64,000 nucleotides of DNA, taken from NCBI GenBank assembly GCA_910584795.1, contig CAJUBZ010000008.1:1-64000 (forward strand), written 5' to 3'. The first letter of the stretch is position 1; each line of letters starts with the position of its first letter. The notes under the pieces are model-generated. The model made no database searches and was not told the origin of the DNA. It saw nothing but the letters and a program-made list of their open reading frames with translations. This document shows positions 53,977 to 62,912 of this stretch, piece by piece. Source of the stretch: an uncultured Eubacterium sp. Lineage in GTDB: Bacteria; Bacillota; Clostridia; Lachnospirales; Lachnospiraceae. Both the position numbers and the translations under genes were made by a program.

Positions 53977-56040
53977 TTATTTCAGAAACCGGACACTGCC
54001 TTTAACAATTAACTTGTCAAAAACAATAAACATTGCAGGCAGAATACATATTACACATAACATACTGACAGCTGCTCCTCTTGCCATAAGAAGGCACAAA
54101 GAACTAATCATATCAATACTGGAATAAACACCAACTCCAAATGTAGCTCCAAAGAATGTACATGCACTTACAATAACAGATTTTATTGTAGCCATCAAAG
54201 CATCTTCTGCTGCCAGTTTTCTCTCCTTGCCCATTCTGCGCTCTACTTTATATCTGTTCGTCATCAATATTGCATAGTCTACTGTTGCACCGAGCTGTAT
54301 TGTACCAATAACAATCGATGCAATAAATGGTAACACTGCTCCTGTATAATAAGGAATTCCCATATTTATAAATATAGCAAATTCAATCACCGAAACTAAT
54401 ATGACCGGTAATGTAATCGATTTAAATACCAGCGCAATAATTAAAAATATCAGGAATATTGATACGAAACTTACTATGGCAAAATCTTTATTTGTAATCT
54501 TAATCAAGTCTCTGGTACATGCCGCTTCTCCTACCAGCATTCCGCTTTTATCATATTTCTTTATAATCTTTTCTACTTCATTACACTGGGTATTCGCTTC
54601 ATCCGAGCCGGTTTTGTACTCTGACATAAATACCAGCATCTCATGTTTATCACTTTTTAATTCACTGGTTAGTTTTTCAGGAATAAAAGAATCCGGCACA
54701 GAACCATCCAGAAAACTTTCCATTCCAAGTGCTGTCTGTACTCCATCCACTTTTTTAACTTCATTCAAAAGTTTCTTTACATCTTTCTTCGGAGTTTCTG
54801 TACTTAACAAAATAATATTTGCTGAACCTAATTCATAATCTTTTGATAATTTATTTTGTGCCGAAACACTCTCCAAACTATCCGGCAGGCTTAAGGATAA
54901 ATCATAATATACCTTTGCATTCCGTTCTCCATATACAGCCGGTATTAAAAGTAGTATAAATAAAACAACAAATACTTTATAGTGTTTCGCAATAAATCCC
55001 GGTATTCTCTTAAAATCAGGGAGTAACTGTCTATGCTTTGTTTTCTGTATTGCTTTATCAAACACTAAAATCATAGATGGAAGAATCGTTACACACGCAA
55101 TAACTCCTAAAACGACTCCCTTTGCCATAACCACACCAAGATCCAATCCCAGCGTAAAACTCATAAAGCAGAGTGCAATAAATCCTGCCACTGTTGTTAT
55201 AGAACTTCCGACTACGGATGAAATCGTTGCTGTGATAGCGTTAGACATTGCTCTTTTATTGTCACCACCATTTATTTCTAACTGTTCCTCATAACTGTGC
55301 CACAAAAATATGGAATAATCCATCGTAACACCTAACTGTAAAACTGCTGCCAATGCTTTTGTAATATAAGAAATCTCTCCTACAACAAAGTTGCTTCCCA
55401 AGTTATAGACAATTGCCATTCCAATGCTTATCAGGAAAAATATTGGAATCATAAAAGAATCCATTAGAAGTGATAAAATAATCACTGACAACAATACCGC
55501 AATACAGACATAAATCGGAGTCTCATGCTCTGATAAGTCTTTTGTATCTGTTACAATCGCGGAAATTCCGCTAATCATACACTGATGCTTCGTCACTGAA
55601 CGGATTTCTTTGATGGCTTTCATTGTACCATCACCGGAACTTGTATCATCAAATATTACCATCATGATGGTAGAAGTTCCCTTATTAAAAGCATCACACA
55701 CGTTATCCGGAAGCATCGTTTTTGGTATCCCGGAATCTGCGAAACTGTCATACCACAACACTTTACTGACATGGTCTACCTTTTTCATCTTATCAATGAG
55801 TTTGGATACATTGTTATCATCCATCTTGTCTACCATAACAATGCCAAATGCCCCTGCATGAAACTCATCCATCAGAATATTCTGACCTTCCATCGTATCA
55901 ATTCCATCCGGAAGGTAATATAATAAATCATAATTTACTCTTGTATTGAAATAACCAATGGCAGCCGGAATCAGCAGTAAAATACTGACAATCAGAATCA
56001 CATGTCTGGCTTTTACAATACGATCTCCTAACTTTTTCAT
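53977..56040 (-). CDS. MMPL/RND-family transporter
   Basis: A 687-residue membrane protein with about twelve helices in two halves, each a helix, a large outside loop and five helices. Matching segments are LQLGVTMDYSIFLWHSYEEQ and IQLGATVDYAILMTNRYKVER, the sterol-sensing-like GxxxDY pairs with acidic residues used for proton transfer. The loops start RVNYDLLYYLPDG and KVYYDLSLSLPDS. MMPL proteins move lipids or hydrophobic compounds. It lies 15 bp after a coiled lipoprotein gene controlled by a TetR-type regulator, so it is probably an inducible export system. Confidence 0.9.
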   Translation of the reverse strand: MKKLGDRIVKARHVILIVSILLLIPAAIGYFNTRVNYDLLYYLPDGIDTMEGQNILMDEFHAGAFGIVMVDKMDDNNVSKLIDKMKKVDHVSKVLWYDSFADSGIPKTMLPDNVCDAFNKGTSTIMMVIFDDTSSGDGTMKAIKEIRSVTKHQCMISGISAIVTDTKDLSEHETPIYVCIAVLLSVIILSLLMDSFMIPIFFLISIGMAIVYNLGSNFVVGEISYITKALAAVLQLGVTMDYSIFLWHSYEEQLEINGGDNKRAMSNAITATISSVVGSSITTVAGFIALCFMSFTLGLDLGVVMAKGVVLGVIACVTILPSMILVFDKAIQKTKHRQLLPDFKRIPGFIAKHYKVFVVLFILLLIPAVYGERNAKVYYDLSLSLPDSLESVSAQNKLSKDYELGSANIILLSTETPKKDVKKLLNEVKKVDGVQTALGMESFLDGSVPDSFIPEKLTSELKSDKHEMLVFMSEYKTGSDEANTQCNEVEKIIKKYDKSGMLVGEAACTRDLIKITNKDFAIVSFVSIFLIFLIIALVFKSITLPVILVSVIEFAIFINMGIPYYTGAVLPFIASIVIGTIQLGATVDYAILMTNRYKVERRMGKERKLAAEDALMATIKSVIVSACTFFGATFGVGVYSSIDMISSLCLLMARGAAVSMLCVICILPAMFIVFDKLIVKGSVRFLK

Positions 56041-56055
56041 ATACTACCAACTCCT

Positions 56056-58344
56056 TTACTTATCTTCCTTAATTTCTGCTGTTTTGAAAATAAATTTTAC
56101 ACTTCCTGTCATATTTTCATTCATTCCTGAAAATGATTGATATGATTTGCCATGATTCAATATCTCTTCTACCGCATCAATAATATCCTTCGTATCATTG
56201 CCAAAGATATCAGTAATTTTGCTGATACCATCTCTGTTCAACTTTATCACACCATTTTTTAATGTCTTTGTTCCATCAAATAAAGTCACAATACCTGAAT
56301 CCAGAGTTCCTGTTCCCTTCGCTAAAGTCTTTGCACCGCCACTTATCTTACCTGCACCTGTATCTACTGTTTGAATGCCTGCTTTTACCTGTGGACTGGC
56401 TTTGCCAAGTTTTTTATTCATTTCGGCTGTTCCGTCAGTTAAAGACTTCATTCCGTCATTCAATGTATCTGCTCCTGTCTTTAATTTTCCAGTTCCATCT
56501 GACAATGTTTTTGCTCCACCAGATAAATTTTTTGTTCCCTCTGCCATCTGTCCTGTACCAGCTGCCAATGTTCCTGCTCCTGTATTTAATGTTTTTATTC
56601 CTGAATAAAGTGTTCCAATACCTGTATTCAGACTCGCAGTTCCATTTTCCAAAGCGGTCATTCCCTCTAACAATGCTTTCATTTCTGCTGTCTTACCTGC
56701 AATCTGTTTCTCAAAAGTAGATTTTACAGTCTCCAACGTCTGAACACTATAATATGCCTGCACTAACTGATAATATGCTTTTGCATTCAGCCCCTTTGCC
56801 TGAAGAACGGCACTCAGTTCCATTCCATTAGAAACTGCTGTGTTGATTCCCTCTACCGTCTGATTCAATGCTTCCTTACTTGATATCGCACCGCCAGTGG
56901 CACTTTCAACCTGTTTGATAACTCCATCAATTTGTACCTGTATAGAATCCGGTGTTCCCTGTAATGTTCCTGTCAGTTCTTTTACTCCTGCATTTGCTGT
57001 TTTTGCTCCCTGCGCCAATGCCTTTGCACCGTTATTAAGTCCCTGACTTTTTACATTTCCATGACTGTCTTTCACATCTTCAAATGCTGCCTGTGCTGTT
57101 TTAAGTCCTGAGGATAAAGAATCTGCACCTTCATTTACCTTTGCTGCAGCACTGTTTAACTCTTTTGCTCCATTGTTTAAGCTCTTTGCTCCACTGTCCA
57201 ACTGTTTGGATGCTGATTTAACACTCTGCGTACCTTTGTATAACTTCTGTGCTCCCTTGTCTGCTGACTTTACGCCACTTAACAACGCTTTATTAAATGT
57301 TTCATAACTGCCTAACAACTTTGTAGTTCCCAGATATAAATCTGCTGTATATTTTGCAATATCTTTTGCACCATCATTAATTTTTGCAGAACCACTCTTT
57401 AATTCTCCTGCACCATTCTGAAGGTCTCCTGCACCTTTTTCTAATTGATTCGTCCCATCTGTTAATTCAGCCATCTTATCTTCTATATCTGAAAAATCCA
57501 AAGTATCTTCTAAATCCATATCGCCGATTTCTGATGTTGCAACTGTAAGTGCCATGTTCATTTCAAAATCTTTTACATCTGCTGTCACTGTGAATGACTC
57601 AGGAATATCAATATCTTTCAAAAACTCTTCTGCTTTATCTGCCTTTGCAATCAGCTGCTCTTTAAATCCCGGTGCTCCATAACCAATGACAATATAGGAG
57701 TCGTCGTAATCAAGTACCTTTCCATTATCTATTTTTACGTTTGTAAAATTGTCACTGAGAACCATTCCCGTTAATGCTATAAACGGAACAAACTCTCCTT
57801 CATTGTCCGAATCGTTCATATAATCATAAACAATTTTTACTGTTCCGGTTTTTCCTGCCATCTGCTCAGGTGTAATTTCTTCTCCATCCAAGTAATAACT
57901 TACCTTTAACTGAATAGGAGTTTTTTTCGATGTTGTCCCCTGATATGAAATGTCCTTTCCTCTGTTTTCCCAGAGTAACCTCCCATTATCAGAAGTAAAT
58001 GTTTCATCACCTTTCAAATTCTTTATATTATCAAGACTTGACACATCATTGATATTATCTTTACCTGTAACTTTTAATACGTTGCTGACTGTCGTCTTTG
58101 ATACTGTCCCATCCGCATTCATTTCCACAAATACAGTTTCTTTCTTTTCTGTATCTGCACCATCTCCAATTTTACTGTTCAGTAATGCCTCCATCTTGTT
58201 TGCACTTACCATTACCTCCTTCGCTGCTTCCTTTTTGCCAGAATTGTTCTTCTCTGTATCAGAACTACCACAGCCTGCCAGACACCATACTGACATTGTC
58301 ATTACCAAAACGAAACTGATTCCTTTATGGACATATCTCTTCAT
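56056..58344 (-). CDS. Coiled repeat lipoprotein, YhgE/Pip-like, partner of the MMPL transporter
   Basis: A 762-residue lipoprotein with lipobox CLAGC. The ATG at 58344 is chosen over an in-frame GTG four codons earlier that overlaps the GGAG site. Residues about 45-290 form a beta-rich domain. From about 295 to 700 the chain carries dozens of 7-residue 'L..G...L..G' repeats (for example GAKTLSDGTGKLKTGADTLN), as in YhgE/Pip phage-infection proteins, but with no membrane helices at the ends. It would form a long coil outside the membrane, perhaps joining the transporter to the wall or a substrate. It is the first gene of a two-gene operon. Confidence 0.8.
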   Translation of the reverse strand: MKRYVHKGISFVLVMTMSVWCLAGCGSSDTEKNNSGKKEAAKEVMVSANKMEALLNSKIGDGADTEKKETVFVEMNADGTVSKTTVSNVLKVTGKDNINDVSSLDNIKNLKGDETFTSDNGRLLWENRGKDISYQGTTSKKTPIQLKVSYYLDGEEITPEQMAGKTGTVKIVYDYMNDSDNEGEFVPFIALTGMVLSDNFTNVKIDNGKVLDYDDSYIVIGYGAPGFKEQLIAKADKAEEFLKDIDIPESFTVTADVKDFEMNMALTVATSEIGDMDLEDTLDFSDIEDKMAELTDGTNQLEKGAGDLQNGAGELKSGSAKINDGAKDIAKYTADLYLGTTKLLGSYETFNKALLSGVKSADKGAQKLYKGTQSVKSASKQLDSGAKSLNNGAKELNSAAAKVNEGADSLSSGLKTAQAAFEDVKDSHGNVKSQGLNNGAKALAQGAKTANAGVKELTGTLQGTPDSIQVQIDGVIKQVESATGGAISSKEALNQTVEGINTAVSNGMELSAVLQAKGLNAKAYYQLVQAYYSVQTLETVKSTFEKQIAGKTAEMKALLEGMTALENGTASLNTGIGTLYSGIKTLNTGAGTLAAGTGQMAEGTKNLSGGAKTLSDGTGKLKTGADTLNDGMKSLTDGTAEMNKKLGKASPQVKAGIQTVDTGAGKISGGAKTLAKGTGTLDSGIVTLFDGTKTLKNGVIKLNRDGISKITDIFGNDTKDIIDAVEEILNHGKSYQSFSGMNENMTGSVKFIFKTAEIKEDK

Positions 58345-58409
58345 AACAAAATACACTCCTTTTCTTTTATTTTTTCTACACTACAGTATACAATCAAAAA
58401 TAAAAAAAG

Positions 58410-58468
58410 CATTATACATTTTCATACAAGGGATTTATTTTTTTACACTTGTATAAAATTGTATAATG
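58410..58468. promoter_or_regulatory. Operator-like inverted repeat upstream of the lipoprotein-MMPL operon
   Basis: Two 21-bp arms (58410-58430 and 58448-58468) are inverted copies with two or three differences around a 17-bp spacer. TACACTTGTA (58444-58453) is a TACA-N2-TGTA dyad and recurs as TACACCTGTA before the TetR gene. Likely binding site of the adjacent TetR-family protein. Confidence 0.65.
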
Positions 58469-58568
58469 TTTTTCTAAATTGTATGAGAATTATATACTTT
58501 TTCTATTTGTACATAAAATTATATATTTCCCACTATCTGTATTTTTTTTCTACAGTTGATTATAATCT

Positions 58569-59147
58569 TTACTTGTGCCTTTCTTTTTTACGATACATAT
58601 AAATCTCATATCCTAATTCTTCTGTTCTAAGAATAATATGCTGAAGCAATACAGCTAATTCATCTTCTTTTTCTTTCATACCTTTTAATGCCCAGTCAAC
58701 AATAACACCTGTCAATCCATATGCAAAAAATCTAGCATATATGTCCTGCTCCTTTTCACTTAAACGACTGTACAAGTTTAAATCAGTAATCGCCTTCTTA
58801 AATAACTCTGCAAATATTTTGTTACTATACTCTGCAAAAAAGTTATTGGATGATTTAATTGTATTCATAAAAAACGATTTCTGCTGCTTCATGTATTTAA
58901 ACAATTCAACTAATTTTTCTACCCAATTATCAAAAGTCAAGTCTTTCGTTAAGGGTAAAAACAAATCCTGATTATATATCCAGCTCAGTAACTCATATTT
59001 ATCATTAAAATGATAATAGAATGTCTGTCTGTTCACACCACAATAATCTGTTATATCAGCTACAGTAATTTTATCTAATATTTTTGTTGCACCTAATTCT
59101 TTTAAACTTTGTGCCAATGCTTTTTTCGTTATATTGGAATTTGCCAT
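58569..59147 (-). CDS. TetR/AcrR-family transcriptional regulator
   Basis: About 192 residues. The ATG at 59147 follows a GGAGG site; the frame is open further but without one. The DNA-binding helix-turn-helix is ITVADITDYCGVNRQTFYYHFNDK, a strong TetR match, and the C-terminal part resembles TetR_C_7 (FFAYGLTGVIVDWALKGMKE). It probably represses the lipoprotein-MMPL operon and itself through the shared operator-like sites. The inducer is unknown. Confidence 0.88.
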   Translation of the reverse strand: MANSNITKKALAQSLKELGATKILDKITVADITDYCGVNRQTFYYHFNDKYELLSWIYNQDLFLPLTKDLTFDNWVEKLVELFKYMKQQKSFFMNTIKSSNNFFAEYSNKIFAELFKKAITDLNLYSRLSEKEQDIYARFFAYGLTGVIVDWALKGMKEKEDELAVLLQHIILRTEELGYEIYMYRKKERHK

Positions 59148-59162
59148 GACTCCTCCTTCAAA

Positions 59163-59218
59163 ACTTGTAGTTTGCAAACACAAGTTTAATTTTTTTACAC
59201 CTGTACAAATAATGTATA
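59163..59218. promoter_or_regulatory. Operator-like sites upstream of the TetR gene
   Basis: TTTTTTTACACCTGTAC (59190-59206) resembles TTTTTTTACACTTGTAT before the lipoprotein gene, including the run and the TACA-N2-TGTA dyad (59196-59205). An imperfect palindrome (59163-59185, with the perfect core GTTTGCAAAC) lies closer to the start codon. Both suit autoregulation. Confidence 0.6.
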
Positions 59219-59254
59219 GATGTACTATAACAAAATCACGTTTTAAAATCAAGA

Positions 59255-59292
59255 AAAAATATGACAGAGCTTCTGAACCCTGTCATATTTTT
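59255..59292. terminator. Terminator of the HipBA-GtrA-HAD operon
   Basis: AAAAATATGACAG and CTGTCATATTTTT form a 13-bp stem right after the HAD gene stop. Confidence 0.85.
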
Positions 59293-59294
59293 AT

Positions 59295-60098
59295 TTACAA
59301 TATGTATTTTTCAATCACTTTAGCAATGCCATCTTCATTATTAGACAATGTTATAAAGTCAGCTTCTTTTTTTACCGGCTCTACTGCATTTTCCATCGCC
59401 ACACCGACCCCTGCATACCGAATCATAGACAAATCGTTAAACCCGTCACCGCAGGCAATCGTATTTTCTCTGGAAATTTCTAACTTTTCAATTAACAACT
59501 TAATGGATGCCGCCTTATCAATTCCCTTAGGAACCACTTCAATAAAGTAATCACAGGAACGGTAAATTCCAAGTTCCTGTCCAAACTTCTCTGTTAATTT
59601 TTTTTCATGATATTCTGAGAATTCCGGTTCAGCGGTAAAAAGACATTTGTTTGGATCATAATTTACATATTTCACAACATCTGTCATATATGCCGGAATC
59701 TTATTTATAAACATGGCCTCCATTGCAATATATTTGTCCATCCTAGTAGCTACTAAAGCATGCTTCGCATCATAGGTTATTAATCCTAAATTATTCTGTC
59801 TGGCATACCTGAGTAATTCCGGAATATATTTTCTATTCATTACATTTTCAAAAACTGTTTCCTTTGTCTTCCAGTTAATAATTTTACCACCATTAAAAGA
59901 CAATACATATCCACCGTACTCTTCCAGTTGTAGTTCCTCTGCTACAGGTACCATTCCCGGCGTCGGACGTCCCGATGCCAGAGCTACGATATGTCCCTGT
60001 TTCTGAATCTCCATTAAAGCTTCCTTTGTATTTGGTGTTATCTTCTTTTCATCATTGGTAAGTGTTCCATCTAAGTCTAAAAAAATTATTTTCTGCAT
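59295..60098 (-). CDS. Cof-type HAD-IIB phosphatase
   Basis: A 267-residue phosphatase. The motifs are complete: FLDLDGTLTND (I), LASGRP (II), PKGIDKAASI with Lys (III) and GDGFNDLSMIRYAGVGVAM (IV). Such enzymes dephosphorylate sugar phosphates or flavin and pyridoxal phosphates. It is the last gene of a four-gene transcript, 11 bp after gtrA. Confidence 0.88.
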   Translation of the reverse strand: MQKIIFLDLDGTLTNDEKKITPNTKEALMEIQKQGHIVALASGRPTPGMVPVAEELQLEEYGGYVLSFNGGKIINWKTKETVFENVMNRKYIPELLRYARQNNLGLITYDAKHALVATRMDKYIAMEAMFINKIPAYMTDVVKYVNYDPNKCLFTAEPEFSEYHEKKLTEKFGQELGIYRSCDYFIEVVPKGIDKAASIKLLIEKLEISRENTIACGDGFNDLSMIRYAGVGVAMENAVEPVKKEADFITLSNNEDGIAKVIEKYIL

Positions 60099-60109
60099 AT
60101 GTATTTCCT

Positions 60110-60520
60110 CTATTTTTCTTTTGTATTCATGTCTTTTCCAAATACGATAAATCTGTCATAAAGATATTCTGTTACAAAATTAAGCAACATATTAAACGCT
60201 GTTACAAGATAATCATTCCAGCCTAACGTTTCTACGAGATAACTTCCACCAATGGTTGTAACCGGTGTAAATATCAGATAAAAAACTGCCACCTTCATCA
60301 TTGCTATCGGAATGTTGTTTGCTGCCTTAAAAGTAAATTCACGATTTAATGTAAAATTCCATAAAACAGACAATACTAGCGCAGTCAGATAGCGTGGCCA
60401 GTACGGCAATAGCGTTAATTCTGTAAGCAGAGTAAATGCTAACATCTGTATTACACCTGCTGAGATAGAGAATAAAGTAAATTTAATTACTCTGATCGTT
60501 TCTTCCTTCTTTGTTGTCAT
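60110..60520 (-). CDS. GtrA-family membrane protein
   Basis: A 136-residue protein with four helices. IKFTLFSISAGVIQMLAFTLL, PRYLTALVLSVLWNFTLNREFTF and the C-terminal YLYDRFIVFG match the GtrA fold, thought to move undecaprenyl-linked sugars for cell-surface glycosylation. The usual glycosyltransferase partner is missing; the gene lies between HipA-like and HAD genes with 11 bp on each side. Confidence 0.85.
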   Translation of the reverse strand: MTTKKEETIRVIKFTLFSISAGVIQMLAFTLLTELTLLPYWPRYLTALVLSVLWNFTLNREFTFKAANNIPIAMMKVAVFYLIFTPVTTIGGSYLVETLGWNDYLVTAFNMLLNFVTEYLYDRFIVFGKDMNTKEK

Positions 60521-60531
60521 TTGTTCCTCCT

Positions 60532-61728
60532 CTAAAACTGTTGATATATTTTTTCTCCATGTGAAAATTTTTCTAATAAAGCTATTTTTTTATGGTAACC
60601 AAGCATAATACTGTCACAATACTTTTCACCCTGCTTATCTTTACAAATAAGTCTAATAATCTCCTCTTCCTGTGGCAATTTAGATAACTCTAATAAAGTC
60701 GGCTTTTTCACATATTTTAATAATTCCATTTCCCTTTTTTTAAAACTGTTAACTTCTATTTTTTTCAAATCATTATGACATGGGTAGCCCGGATTATCCC
60801 AAAACATACTGTTTCCTGAATCAAATATTGGAGCCATACCAATAAATTTTAAACTATTCGTGTCTCTTAATACTCCAAAATTATTAAAATGTCTATCTAC
60901 ATTTGTTATTAAAAAATCGGTCAATATCTGGTACTCTAAAAACTCTCTCACATAATCTTTACTTAGTCCGTTGCTTACACACACATTAATAAAATGTTCA
61001 AACTGTGATATATCATTTCTCTTTTTCTGAGCACTGATTACATCATATGCAGATATAAATTCTACATTGATTGAAGTAAAACTCTCACACCTGCACCCAT
61101 AAATCTTACCATCAGCTGAATCAACCTGACATAGTTCATAGTTTGTATATGGCATTTTATTTTGCAACGCATGTATACGTGCTGCAATTACCTCATTAAT
61201 ACTCTGACGAAACGACTTTCCCACATTTCCTTTTATAAGATAACGTTTTCCATTATTCACAACCCACTTTTTTCTTAAATCTCCCTGTAATGATGCACTG
61301 GGATAATAAGAAACTGCCGGTGTGCCGTCACTATAACCCAATGTACTCTGCTTAAATTGTAATTCTCCTACTTCATCGATAAAATCATTTGTAAAAAAAT
61401 TTACTTTCCCCCAAGTCAAAGTACTGTCTATCGGCTTGATCCAATAATGATCTGTTAAACTTAAACCAAGATTTTTTGTTAAAAACAACTGTGGGGTATT
61501 CATATCATTGTTGATAAGAATATGTTGAATATTCCCCTGACTCATTGGCACAGCCCGTCTGTTCCACCAATTACGTAATGCCTGTGGAGATATATTTCCA
61601 CCTAATGGAAGAAGGTCTAAATTCGCTTTTGGTGCGATTTTTATAAAATTTCCTGTGTCTAAATCAATATCAATTGTAGTTACAATATCATCATTGTGCA
61701 TTAAATAAAATATCTTTTCACCAATCAC
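60532..61728 (-). CDS. HipA-like kinase toxin
   Basis: A 398-residue protein. ITNVDRHFNNFGVLRD is the HipA catalytic loop with Asp, and PIFDSGNSMFW holds the metal-binding Asp. The segment KRYLIKGN is where the ATP-binding lysine lies. HipA kinases phosphorylate a tRNA synthetase or another target and cause growth arrest. It starts at GTG within the last codons of the regulator gene (11-nt overlap), with GGAG upstream, which shows translational coupling. Confidence 0.82.
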   Translation of the reverse strand: MIGEKIFYLMHNDDIVTTIDIDLDTGNFIKIAPKANLDLLPLGGNISPQALRNWWNRRAVPMSQGNIQHILINNDMNTPQLFLTKNLGLSLTDHYWIKPIDSTLTWGKVNFFTNDFIDEVGELQFKQSTLGYSDGTPAVSYYPSASLQGDLRKKWVVNNGKRYLIKGNVGKSFRQSINEVIAARIHALQNKMPYTNYELCQVDSADGKIYGCRCESFTSINVEFISAYDVISAQKKRNDISQFEHFINVCVSNGLSKDYVREFLEYQILTDFLITNVDRHFNNFGVLRDTNSLKFIGMAPIFDSGNSMFWDNPGYPCHNDLKKIEVNSFKKREMELLKYVKKPTLLELSKLPQEEEIIRLICKDKQGEKYCDSIMLGYHKKIALLEKFSHGEKIYQQF

Positions 61729-62230
61729 GAAACTTGTCTCCTTTCATTTTTTCTTCAACTACTTTATTGAAACACTCATCTTGAATATATCTCTCTATCA
61801 TCATCATTGCAGCATAACTTAACCACACCAGAGCTTCTTTTGTGAAATATGCCTTAAACGGAAGTTTTACTAATTTTCCTTTGTAATTGAAAACTAACGT
61901 ACATGTATCGCCATCAAACTTCCATCTCCCATTTATTTTATAATTTGGTTCAAAAATTTTATAATGCTCCACCTCAAATTTCGTCAAATCTTCTATCTTC
62001 GTTATGTCTTTTTCAACCTCTCCTGCATCATACACAATATAATCTGACAACAAATCTTCTATGCTACAGTCTAATGTCAGACTTAAGCGGTATAACATAT
62101 CACCTTTTGCCTTTGCCAAGTCTTTATGTCCTTGTTCATAATCCTGATATGAGCGATAATTGATGCCGCTAAGTTCTGCCACTTCTCTTTGGCTCATATT
62201 CCTCAGTTCTCGCAATTCCTTTAGTTTCAT
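61718..62230 (-). CDS. XRE-family antitoxin with extended C-terminal domain
   Basis: A 170-residue protein. N-terminal HTH: MSQREVAELSGINYRSYQDYEQG. HipB proteins are usually 75-100 residues; here about 105 further residues follow (from IVYDAGEVEKD), with a beta-rich part (NGRWKFDGDTCTLVFNYKGK) and a helix (EALVWLSYAAMMMIERYI). This extra domain was not recognised and may neutralise the toxin. A palindrome lies inside its own promoter. Confidence 0.8.
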   Translation of the reverse strand: MKLKELRELRNMSQREVAELSGINYRSYQDYEQGHKDLAKAKGDMLYRLSLTLDCSIEDLLSDYIVYDAGEVEKDITKIEDLTKFEVEHYKIFEPNYKINGRWKFDGDTCTLVFNYKGKLVKLPFKAYFTKEALVWLSYAAMMMIERYIQDECFNKVVEEKMKGDKFRDW

Positions 62231-62261
62231 TATTCGCCTCTTTAATATTTTGTAATAATCA

Positions 62262-62313
62262 AAAACCTCTCGCTTTTAGTATACGCATTTTTGCGTACAA
62301 ATCAAGAGGTTTT
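62262..62313. terminator. Nested hairpin: terminator of the 62.3-kb gene containing the antitoxin operator
   Basis: AAAACCTCT (62262-62270) pairs with AGAGGTTTT (62305-62313), followed on the minus strand by a T-run, which ends the acyltransferase-DUF6320 transcript. The loop contains the promoter of the next operon. Confidence 0.7.
62278..62305 (-). promoter_or_regulatory. hipBA promoter with operator
   Basis: On the minus strand TTGATT (62300-62305) and TATACT (62278-62283) lie 16 bp apart. The palindrome TACGCA-AAAA-TGCGTA (62282-62297) sits between them and overlaps the -10 box, the classic position for repression by an XRE-family protein. Confidence 0.65.
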
Positions 62314-62339
62314 AGAAATATCATAAAATATTAAATTTA

Positions 62340-62912
62340 TTAAGTATGAAACCGTCTCTTTACTTCCCGTATAAAGTCATTACCAAGCGTCACTACACAT
62401 GCTGACAGCAAAAGCAATGCACTGCCTCCCATCACAGCCAATGCCCATCCGCTTTCCTCATGCCATACACCAAGACCAATCACTGCCCCCACGATGGCAA
62501 AAATAATTAACAACAACATTGGAAGCATATTCTGCTTTTGCTTTTCAATATCGGTAAAAAACATCAGCCCCGAAACTACCAGTCCGCCAAAGCAAACCAT
62601 AGGAACAACCTCGATTGCCCATCCCGGTGCCAAAAATACATCGATCAATGTTAAAAGTAAGCATGTACAAATTATCGCTTTAATAAACTGACTGATACGA
62701 TTATATTCTACCAAATCCGGAGACAAAATTAATGTCCACGCTGTATATAATGACATTAAAACAACAAGGCTCCATGCTGCTCCACCAATTACTATGTTTA
62801 AAATAGGACAAATCATTGCTGCAAATAAAAAGAGCCATCTCACCATGCTGAAAAACTTTTGGCGTTTTAATTTTCGCTTTTCTACATAAGGATATGTTAT
62901 CTTAATTTTCAT
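62340..62912 (-). CDS. DUF6320-like membrane protein
   Basis: A 190-residue protein with about six membrane helices and basic ends. The ATG at 62912 follows a GGGAG site inside the upstream gene's last codons. The layout (YPYVEKRK, then paired helices) resembles the membrane part of DUF6320 proteins, which often sit beside acyltransferase genes; the usual N-terminal zinc ribbon is lacking. It overlaps the upstream acyltransferase gene by 11 nt and should work with it. Confidence 0.55.
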   Translation of the reverse strand: MKIKITYPYVEKRKLKRQKFFSMVRWLFLFAAMICPILNIVIGGAAWSLVVLMSLYTAWTLILSPDLVEYNRISQFIKAIICTCLLLTLIDVFLAPGWAIEVVPMVCFGGLVVSGLMFFTDIEKQKQNMLPMLLLIIFAIVGAVIGLGVWHEESGWALAVMGGSALLLLSACVVTLGNDFIREVKRRFHT

